From: Kiritimatiellota bacterium
GTDB taxonomy: Bacteria; Verrucomicrobiota; Lentisphaeria; Oligosphaerales; JAADHN01
Length of the DNA: 50,088 nucleotides
Direction of reading: 5' to 3'
Assembly: GCA_013151865.1 (NCBI GenBank)
Contig: JAADHN010000009.1
Location: 1 to 50,088 of the forward strand
The position numbers and the translations under genes were made by a program. This document shows, one piece after another, positions 34,149-41,197 of this stretch (its first letter is position 1; each line of letters starts with the position of its first letter). The notes below the pieces were generated by a model that was given only the letters and a program-made list of their open reading frames with translations, made no database searches and had not been told where the DNA came from.

Positions 34149-37100
34149 TGGCTTTCGCTCAGGTCTTTGAAGTATTCTTCCACAAGCGGTCGGTATTTCT
34201 CGGGGGGGACCGCGGCCTGCCGAAAAAGACGGGTCCGTTGCCGGAGGTCGAGGGCAGCGATTCGTTTCTCGAGCACGCGGGCGGCGCCGGCAATGACTTG
34301 AGCCAAGCGCGCTCCGTTCTGCCGGTTGTCTCCGCCCGAAAACGGCAGAGAGAGCGCATCGGCGGCCTGCCTGAGCCCCCGGTCGCGCAGCCCGGAAGCG
34401 AGGCGGTCCAGGTCCGCTCCCGTGTCCCTACGCAATTGATCGAGACGCTGGCCCGTCTCGGAATCGGTTTCCCGGGCCAAGGCCCGGGCTTCCCGGGCGG
34501 CCTGACGGAGCTGGGCCGCGGCGGCCTCGATTTCTTCCCGGGAGAGAGCAGGCAGCAACTGCGCGGCTTTCCGGAGGTTACCCGCCAACTTCAACAATTC
34601 GTTGGCCGCGTCGGTCTGATAGCGTGCGGCGCGCTGGAAGCGGCGGTAGCGGATCGCGTTCGCGGCCCGGGTCATGCGCCCCGGAGCGCCGCTTTCCGCA
34701 AAGGATTGGCGCGCGCGGCCGATGGCCTCGCTCGCCTGTGGGTACCGTTCTTCGAGTGCGTTGGCAACTTTCCCGACCGCCTTCTCGAGACGCTTGCTCT
34801 CCTCGCCGATGCTCCGCTGACTCCGCAATGCGACGGTTGTTTCCGCCTCCGTCACCGCCGACTTGCGGTCGAGCTTGGCGGAAGCACGTGCGGCCGACCG
34901 CTCCTGCTCGGAAAGTCCCTGGGCCGCCGCTGCCAGTTGTTCCACGGCGTTGGCGGACGCACGACGGTAGGCGTCCTCGGTCCGGCGGATCGCGGCAAGC
35001 AGGAACGCGTGGCTTCGGCGGCCCTGGCGTTCGCCGGTTTCGAACGCACCCGTCGACAGGGCGCGCTGTGCGGCTGCCATGGCCGCGGTGGCGGACTGCA
35101 CCGACTGGCGGGGGCGGGCGGTTTCCGGAACGCGTTCGAGGGTCTTTCCGACGCGCGCCGTGTCCGCGCGAAGAGCGGCTTGGTCGGCGCCAAGCTTCGC
35201 CGCGGCCGCGGCCGGTTCGCCCTGGGGCCGACCGGCCTCCCGGTTCAATTCGGCTTGGCGCCGGGCGAGATTGCGTAGTTCGCGAATGGCGTTCTGCAGG
35301 GCTTCCATCTGTTCGGCACGGGAAGCGACCGAGTCGGTCTGGCGGGACGACTCCTGCCGCTTGCGCTGAGGCTTCCCCTGGGACGCTTTGCCTTTCCCGC
35401 CGCGGCTGCCGGCAGCCGCGTTCTTGAGAAGCTGGTTTTCGAGGGCAATCAAACGGGCCAAGGCCCGTTCCTGGGGCGAGAGCGACTCTTCGATCAGGTC
35501 CGTTGCGGCGAGTTGCTTTGCCTGTTCGATCTCGGCGACGGCTTCCCCGAGCAGGGCGCCGATGGGACCGCTACCCCCAGGGCCCACGGCCGCCCGGATT
35601 TCCTGGAGTTTTCGCGCTGCGGCCGTGCGCAGGTCGCTCAAACCGGTAACCAGTGTTCGGGTTCGCGCGCGCCGGTCGGGACCGGTCAGGGCGAGGGCAT
35701 CGTAGGTCACGCGGATCAGGCGCTTGATCTCCGCGATCAACGGGCCGATGTCCATTTTCTTCTTCTGTCCGCCGGCCCCGCCGGAGCGGGGCGTAATTTT
35801 CGGGCGCACCTCGATGAAAAAGATTTCGGAGCGCGCCTTTTGCGGGTCGGGGCTCCGGTTGTCAACCGCGACAAAGGAATAAGCCAGCACGTCGCCTTCT
35901 CTTGCCCCGAGTGCCTTGACGTCGAACCGGTAGGCCACGGTCTGCCGCGTGGGGCCCGGCTTGCCGGGCGCGGCCGCGCCCCCGGCCCCACCCGGCGCCG
36001 GAGGAAGAACCGGTGGAGTCAGCGTGCGGCGGTCCCGCCCGGAAACGGAAAAGGTGAGTTCGACGCGCGCCAGACCCAGGTCGTCTGCGGCCCGCGCCAC
36101 GGTGCGGACTACGGCATCCGGCAGAACTTGAACGTCCCGTCCCGGTTCCAAGACATCGATGGCGGGGGGGCGATCCGGAATGCTCTCCGCCCGAAAATCC
36201 GGGGTGCGCGTGCGGTGTCCCTCCCGGTCGCGGAGCGTTACGGCGAACGTAACGGATTTGCGGAGTTCGCAGGAAACGGACCGGGCGGCGCCGGGGGTGG
36301 TGGGAGCGAGACGTCGGCGGTCCCGGCCCCAAAGCAGAGTCACGGCGGCGCCGGGGGTGGGTTCGACCGAAAAGCGGACGCGACTGCCGACCGGAGCGCT
36401 GAAGTCTTGCAGGTCTGTTATCTCCCGAGATGCAACGCCGGTATACGCCGGCGGGACAATTTCGATTCGACTGCGTCGGATGGCGGGGGGGCGATAGGGA
36501 TCGATGCGGAACCAAGCACTGGCCAGCGAAGGGGTGAGGATCCGGTAGCGCACCGGCGCGTCGACGGCGTACAGAGTGAAGGTATGCGTCCGCCCCCCGC
36601 GACCAGGCGTCGGGCGCGTCATTCGGAAACGGCGGCTGCCCTCGGGCGTCAGAGTAACGATCTCCGCAGTGTTTTGCCACCTGCGGACGGTCGCGGCAAT
36701 GGTCACGTCGCTGTTTTCCGCGATCTCGGTGTTGCCCGGGGTGACGACCAGACCGGTGTGCTCGCCTCGAAGTCGGTCCGCCAGTTCCCAGCGTGCCTTT
36801 TGCACAAATCCACTGCGGCCGGCGAGTGCCGCGAGGGCGCAGAACAAGAGGCCGGCGAACGCAAGCCGCCCGGTCCGGAGCCCGGGAGGAATCAGGACGG
36901 CAGACAGATCGAGCGAGGCGGTCCCGGCGGCAACCGAGTCGTGGAGGGTCTTTTCCAAAGGGCGTAGAGACCTGCCGTTCCGGATCTCGAGTTCGACCGC
37001 ACACACATACGAATCCATCAATTCCGGATGAGCATTCTCAACGGCCAGAGCCAGTTCCTCCGGGTGCGGCGGAAACAGGAGGACACGCAACAATTGTCCG

Positions 37101-37366
37101 CCGAACCGCAGCAGAACGAGAACCACGGCCAATCCTCCCACGACGAGTGCCGTGGGTTCCCGAAAAGAAAGGAGTCGGTCCAGGGCGTCGAACAGCAACA
37201 GAGCGCCGGCGACCAAACCCAGTGCTGTGAGGCAGGCTTCCACGATCCGGCGACGGCGCAAGTCCCGGGCCGTCCGAGCAAGCCGGTCCAGCAAGGGCGC
37301 CCCCTCCGTCGGGGGGGGGCGGGACTCGCACCGGGGAGCCGGCATGATTCTGCTTAACCAATTCAT
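34145..37366 (-). CDS. large coiled-coil membrane protein, DUF4175-like
   Basis: 1073 residues. Two N-terminal membrane helices (about 45-62 and 73-92) and a third near 160-180 are followed by Ig-like beta domains (200-480: VVTPGNTEIAENSDVTI, RIEIVPPAYTGVASREI). About 550 residues of Ala/Arg/Glu-rich coiled coil then extend to the C terminus. The order matches DUF4175-type proteins that accompany vWA/BatA-like proteins in PVC and other bacteria. The start is uncertain: 37366 (MNWLSRIM) or 37345 (MPAPRCES); neither has a good ribosome site. Its TGA overlaps the start of the vWA gene. MoxR and DUF58 genes, common partners, are absent nearby. Confidence 0.82.
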   Translation of the reverse strand: MNWLSRIMPAPRCESRPPPTEGAPLLDRLARTARDLRRRRIVEACLTALGLVAGALLLFDALDRLLSFREPTALVVGGLAVVLVLLRFGGQLLRVLLFPPHPEELALAVENAHPELMDSYVCAVELEIRNGRSLRPLEKTLHDSVAAGTASLDLSAVLIPPGLRTGRLAFAGLLFCALAALAGRSGFVQKARWELADRLRGEHTGLVVTPGNTEIAENSDVTIAATVRRWQNTAEIVTLTPEGSRRFRMTRPTPGRGGRTHTFTLYAVDAPVRYRILTPSLASAWFRIDPYRPPAIRRSRIEIVPPAYTGVASREITDLQDFSAPVGSRVRFSVEPTPGAAVTLLWGRDRRRLAPTTPGAARSVSCELRKSVTFAVTLRDREGHRTRTPDFRAESIPDRPPAIDVLEPGRDVQVLPDAVVRTVARAADDLGLARVELTFSVSGRDRRTLTPPVLPPAPGGAGGAAAPGKPGPTRQTVAYRFDVKALGAREGDVLAYSFVAVDNRSPDPQKARSEIFFIEVRPKITPRSGGAGGQKKKMDIGPLIAEIKRLIRVTYDALALTGPDRRARTRTLVTGLSDLRTAAARKLQEIRAAVGPGGSGPIGALLGEAVAEIEQAKQLAATDLIEESLSPQERALARLIALENQLLKNAAAGSRGGKGKASQGKPQRKRQESSRQTDSVASRAEQMEALQNAIRELRNLARRQAELNREAGRPQGEPAAAAAKLGADQAALRADTARVGKTLERVPETARPRQSVQSATAAMAAAQRALSTGAFETGERQGRRSHAFLLAAIRRTEDAYRRASANAVEQLAAAAQGLSEQERSAARASAKLDRKSAVTEAETTVALRSQRSIGEESKRLEKAVGKVANALEERYPQASEAIGRARQSFAESGAPGRMTRAANAIRYRRFQRAARYQTDAANELLKLAGNLRKAAQLLPALSREEIEAAAAQLRQAAREARALARETDSETGQRLDQLRRDTGADLDRLASGLRDRGLRQAADALSLPFSGGDNRQNGARLAQVIAGAARVLEKRIAALDLRQRTRLFRQAAVPPEKYRPLVEEYFKDLSESQ

Positions 37367-37719
37367 AATACACTTGCTGTATTCATGGATGCGCACATCG
37401 CAAAAAAACCTCGAAGACCGTCCCGGGAGTCCCCACGGCCCCGACGGAGCGCGCCGGCCGCGGCCCTGCATATGGCATGAGCCATCTGCTGCGATGACGC
37501 ATCTCACACATCTTCAGAACATCGCCGCCACCCAGCGACGGAGGCGGCGTTTCAACACAGCCCTGCCCGACGCTCGACACAATGACTTGAATCCGTATGG
37601 ACTACGCCCGCTCGCAACGAAGTCCACGAATCAATCAGGCCAAGGTGGCGGCATCTATCGGAAAGAAGGAAACGGGTGAGACGACGCGGACCGCACTTCG
37701 CTTCAATGCGGGGCCGGGG
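37367..37719. other. 353-bp intergenic gap with repeat R1-B
   Basis: Lies between the small membrane-protein gene and the coiled-coil gene (both minus). Nearly half is repeat R1-B (37475-37641). No gene is supported in the rest. Confidence 0.5.
37475..37641 (+). repeat. dispersed intergenic repeat R1, copy B
   Basis: Ungapped partner of copy A (14905-15071), 137 of 167 identical. It contains a perfect 7-bp hairpin, CGCCGCC (37523-37529) with GGCGGCG (37543-37549) around a 13-base loop. Its first 30 bases also match the sequence just before copy C. Confidence 0.8.
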
Positions 37720-38310
37720 TCAATCCCGGACGAGCGCCTCGATCGCCCCCCGCAAGACCCAAGCCGCACCGACGCCCGCGCCGAAAACCGCGAACGTTCC
37801 ACTGCCCGACAGGTTCTGCAGCCACAAGGCCACGAGGAGGAGGACGACCAGTTCACCGAAGGCCCGCCAACAGCGGTCCCTGAAAAAGTTGAACACGACC
37901 GGAACGCACAGAAGCCAGACCACATCCCGACAGATGTCTGCGGCAATGTATCCCCGTTGGAAGGGAAGTGCACCGGCAAAGAACGCAAAAAAAGAAGTTG
38001 TCAGTTTCCCCCGGAGCATGGTTCGGAGCCGCGCTCTTGCCATTCCCCGACCGAAGTCGGGCGGGTCGATGCGAAGGACCAGCACACACGCCAGCATGGC
38101 CAGGGACGGAAGGACCAATCCCCACACCGTCAGCACGAGGGTGCCGGCCCGCGCCACCACGGGGACCGTGGAAACCGATAAAGCGAAAAAAATCCCGAAA
38201 ATGATTCGACAAGTCCCCTCGATCCTGCGCCGATTCGGTCCGCGTCCCCGGGCAAGAGCGCCCTCGGCCGGCGAGAGAGCGCCGGATAAGAATTCGGTTG
38301 CACCCGCCAT
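37720..38310 (-). CDS. small polytopic membrane protein of unknown function
   Basis: 196 residues with about five hydrophobic segments (IIFGIFFALSVSTVPVV, LVLTVWGLVLPSLAML, TSFFAFFAGALPF, VVWLLCVPVVFNFF and ELVVLLLVALWLQ) and a basic N-terminal tail. I do not recognise the family. The start at 38310 has GAGGA at 8 bases. It follows the TPR-like gene by 75 bp and belongs to the minus-strand run that starts with the MBL hydrolase and kinase. Confidence 0.7.
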   Translation of the reverse strand: MAGATEFLSGALSPAEGALARGRGPNRRRIEGTCRIIFGIFFALSVSTVPVVARAGTLVLTVWGLVLPSLAMLACVLVLRIDPPDFGRGMARARLRTMLRGKLTTSFFAFFAGALPFQRGYIAADICRDVVWLLCVPVVFNFFRDRCWRAFGELVVLLLVALWLQNLSGSGTFAVFGAGVGAAWVLRGAIEALVRD

Positions 38311-38384
38311 GTGTGTTCCTCGCTTTTCACTGCTCCGGAAGGTTTGGGTCGGGGCCTGTCTGGGGGGACGTGAGCTGGTTGGGA

Positions 38385-38771
38385 TTATTCTTCCAAGGCC
38401 TCGAGGGCCGCTTTGCGCCGCCGAGCTTGGTCTCCCCAGGGGTGCCCCGGCCACTGCTTGAGGAAAAGCGTATACCACTGGAGGGCCATGGCGGTGTTTC
38501 CTTCCCGTTCGTAGCAGAGGGCAATCCGGTAGGTGACTCGGGCCGCGCCGGGATAATAGGGGAACCGCTCGAGACCTGCCTCGAACACTTGGCGGGCTGC
38601 GGTCGGCTTCTGAAACAGCATTTTGAGATGGGCCCCCGTGAAAACCGCCTTGGCGGCCCAAGGCTTTTCAGGGTGTGCGAATCCCTGCCGAATGATGAAA
38701 GTGGAGGCCAACGGGAACAGAACCACCCCCAAAAACAACAGCCCCCCCAGCACGATCAGCAGCTTTTTCAT
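38385..38771 (-). CDS. membrane-anchored TPR-like protein
   Basis: 128 residues. One N-terminal membrane helix (MKKLLIVLGGLLFLGVVLFP, uncleaved anchor or signal) is followed by about 1.5 tetratricopeptide-like helical pairs (ARQVFEAGLERFPYYPGA, ALCYEREGNTAMALQWY). The TPR match is by pattern only. The start at 38771 has GGAG 5 bases upstream. It lies 171 bp downstream of the kinase gene on the same strand and may be part of the same pathway. Confidence 0.75.
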   Translation of the reverse strand: MKKLLIVLGGLLFLGVVLFPLASTFIIRQGFAHPEKPWAAKAVFTGAHLKMLFQKPTAARQVFEAGLERFPYYPGAARVTYRIALCYEREGNTAMALQWYTLFLKQWPGHPWGDQARRRKAALEALEE

Positions 38772-38942
38772 GGTCTCCAACTGCCTCCGCCGGAACGAAA
38801 ACGACAGCTCGACGGATCTCGTCCGGGCACGGGTACGGCCGCCCAAGCGCAACCTGCCGGAACCCGGACCAAAAGGCCGGCTGCCGAAATATGCCGACGA
38901 TGCGGCGGACACGCCTGGTGCGTCTTCGGCTTCCGCAAAACG

Positions 38943-40046
38943 TCAGCAGGATTGGGCGGAGTCCGGAATGTCGCCGCCGGCGCTTCCCGAGTCGGCCCCT
39001 GCCGGAGACGGGGCGGCGGGACGAACCTCCTGGGGGGATGCGTCGGGTGCCGGCAACGCCACGGTCGATACCGCCCCGCGCGTCACCCAAGTGAGTTTGC
39101 CGTGCGATCGCTCGCGGACGTACAGTCCCGGCATCTGCTTGCGCAAGTAATGCTCCAAAGTGACCACGGTGGGACCGTACCCTTTGTGATAAATGTAATA
39201 CTCGAGATCGTGGGCCAGTTCGGCAGTGTCCCCGTACCGCAAGGCACGGTCCGACTGCAAGGTGTGTTCGAGGATGCTGACCAGGGCCGGACCGGTTTGC
39301 TCCGGCAGCGCCGCCCAATCGATCTCCCCTGTCCGGGCGGCCTGAAGCAGAGCCGTCCGCGTGCTGCCGTGCCGTGCCGGATGTTTTACCAGCATCTCGT
39401 ACAATACCAGCCCGAGCGAATAGATGTCGGCCCGAAAATCAACGGGTTGCCCGCGCGCCTGTTCCGGGGCCATGTACGGGAATTTGCCGACCAAATGCCG
39501 GTCGTGGAGCTGCATGGCGTTCGTGGCGGCTTTGGCAATGCCGAAGTCCGTCAGTTTCGGCAACCCCTCGGTCGTAATGAGAATATTGGTTGGGCAAACG
39601 TCCCGATGAACGATGTTCAGAGGGTTTCCCTCGGCGTCCGCCCTGGAGTGGGCGTAGGCCAAGCCTCGGGCGATCCGGCTGGCAATAAAGACGGCCAGCT
39701 CTTCCGGGATGTTTTCACCCGTGACGCGGTGGAACTCGATGAAATCGTGCAGCGACACCCCCTGGACGAACTCCATCACAATGAAGTAGCCGTCCCGATT
39801 GCGTTCGAGCTGATAGATCTGGACGATGTTCTCGTGAACAAGGTCGGCGACCAGCCGGGCTTCGTCCATGAACATGGCCACGAAACGCCGGTCCTCGGAA
39901 AGTCGGGGGAGGAGCGTCTTCACCGCGACCCGCTTGGAGAACCCCCCGGTCCCGAGCTGGAGCGCTTCATACACGGACCCCATCCCCCCCCGGGCAATTT
40001 CGCGGATCCCGGTAAAGACGTACTTGACCTCAAGCCTTTCGCGCAT
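38943..40046 (-). CDS. Ser/Thr protein kinase (PknB-like, soluble)
   Basis: 367 residues. Kinase motifs are complete: Gly loop ARGGMGSVYEA (18-28), Lys43 (VAVKTL), Glu62, catalytic loop IVHRDVCPTN (Asp149, Asn154), TDFG (Asp167) and YMAPEQ. The residue after the HRD motif that is usually Lys in eukaryote-like kinases (HRDLKP) is Cys here, a variant I recall from Myxobacteria and related groups. No transmembrane segment is seen; the C-terminal 50 residues are Pro/Ala-rich. It starts 17 bases inside the end of the MBL-hydrolase gene, with GGAGGGG as ribosome site, so the two are coupled. The FHA-cyclase could be a client. Confidence 0.94.
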   Translation of the reverse strand: MRERLEVKYVFTGIREIARGGMGSVYEALQLGTGGFSKRVAVKTLLPRLSEDRRFVAMFMDEARLVADLVHENIVQIYQLERNRDGYFIVMEFVQGVSLHDFIEFHRVTGENIPEELAVFIASRIARGLAYAHSRADAEGNPLNIVHRDVCPTNILITTEGLPKLTDFGIAKAATNAMQLHDRHLVGKFPYMAPEQARGQPVDFRADIYSLGLVLYEMLVKHPARHGSTRTALLQAARTGEIDWAALPEQTGPALVSILEHTLQSDRALRYGDTAELAHDLEYYIYHKGYGPTVVTLEHYLRKQMPGLYVRERSHGKLTWVTRGAVSTVALPAPDASPQEVRPAAPSPAGADSGSAGGDIPDSAQSC

Positions 40047-40932
40047 GATTCCCCTCCAGGCGCCAAGTGTCTCGCTCCCGCGCCCAGTGAACCCTGCATT
40101 TGCACGCTGCCCGTGCGACCGCTTCCATGTCGCGCAGAGCGGCATCGCTCTGGGCCGGATGATGATGGGTCATCAGCAACTGGCAGACTTGGTTATGTAC
40201 ACAGAGATCCCAAGCCTGTCGCCAACTGCTGTGTCCCCAGTCGGGATACTTGTGAATCTCCGAGTCGGCAAAGAACCCGTCGATGGCGGTGAGCCCGGCA
40301 GAAAACGGGTCGTGGAGCAGTCCCTGGAGCGCCCCCCCCCGTCCGTCCGCGGCAATCTCGACATCGGTCCCGAAGACGAATGCATTCGCCCCGGTATCGA
40401 AACGCAGCCCGGAACACGGCTGCGGGTGGGGCATCCCACCCCAGAACACCGTCAGGCCCTGTTCCGGCAACTCGTATCGACCCTGGGGGGGCATCGGCAC
40501 AAATTCCAGCGCGGCGCCGACGTCCTGCAGGGCGACGGGATGATAGGGGGGCGAGAACCATTTGGTCAGGGCCGCCTCCACATCGGGCGCGGCGGAGAGG
40601 ATGCGGACGCGACAATCGGAGCGGTAGATCGGTGCGTAAGAAAACATGCCGCTGATGTGGTCGCTGTGGAGATGGGTCAGCCAGATGTCGAAATCCCGCA
40701 CGCCCCGCTGCAACGCGGCTTCTGCAGCAGGAATCGCCCCGGTCCCCAAGTCCACGAAAAGTGGGCGCGAACCGTCCCTCCAAACTTCAAGCGCGGTCGT
40801 GTGGACCCCGAATTCGGCGCTCGGGACGAACGGGACGACTGTTCCACGGGTGCCCCAGAACGTCACATTCAAAGCGTCGGCCCGGTTCCCCGCCGGCGGA
40901 CTTTTCTCACGGCTTGGATGTTCCCGCCCCAT
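40030..40932 (-). CDS. metallo-beta-lactamase-fold hydrolase
   Basis: 300 residues. The metal-binding HxHxDH motif is exact: HLHSDH at 87-92. Further ligands are likely in GTDVE and THHHP, and the order resembles RNase Z/phosphodiesterase-type MBL proteins. An N-terminal FWGTRGT turn is typical of the group. The start at 40932 has GGAGG 8 bases upstream. It is first of a minus-strand run and overlaps the kinase gene by 17 bases. A role in cyclic nucleotide or phospho-signal turnover is plausible given the divergent cyclase gene, but that is inference. Confidence 0.9.
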   Translation of the reverse strand: MGREHPSREKSPPAGNRADALNVTFWGTRGTVVPFVPSAEFGVHTTALEVWRDGSRPLFVDLGTGAIPAAEAALQRGVRDFDIWLTHLHSDHISGMFSYAPIYRSDCRVRILSAAPDVEAALTKWFSPPYHPVALQDVGAALEFVPMPPQGRYELPEQGLTVFWGGMPHPQPCSGLRFDTGANAFVFGTDVEIAADGRGGALQGLLHDPFSAGLTAIDGFFADSEIHKYPDWGHSSWRQAWDLCVHNQVCQLLMTHHHPAQSDAALRDMEAVARAACKCRVHWARERDTWRLEGNHARKA

Positions 40933-41197
40933 CTGGTTCCTCCATAGTCGATTCCGGGCACAGGATCGGGGTGTGAGTTGACGGACCGGCCCGCGGACTT
41001 GCAATTCCGGCGTCCGGAATCATTTTGTTCCGCCCAAACCGGTATTCCGGCTGTCCGCTGCTCCTCGAATCCAGGGGCCGAGGCGCTTCTTCCACCCGGC
41101 CCCAAAGGACGCAAACGTCATCGCAGGCAAGGGCAAACCCTTCTCGGGCGGAGTCGCTTTGGACTCTGCCCTACTACTAGAACCGCAAACCGTGCCA

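Noticed and set aside
37311-37319. G9 run near the start of the coiled-coil gene, considered as a second phase-variable tract
   Set aside because: On the coding strand it encodes Pro residues in frame with the rest of the protein, so no frameshift is apparent.
40332-40340. C9 run in the MBL hydrolase gene, considered as a frameshift
   Set aside because: The reading frame continues normally across it (GRGGALQG).
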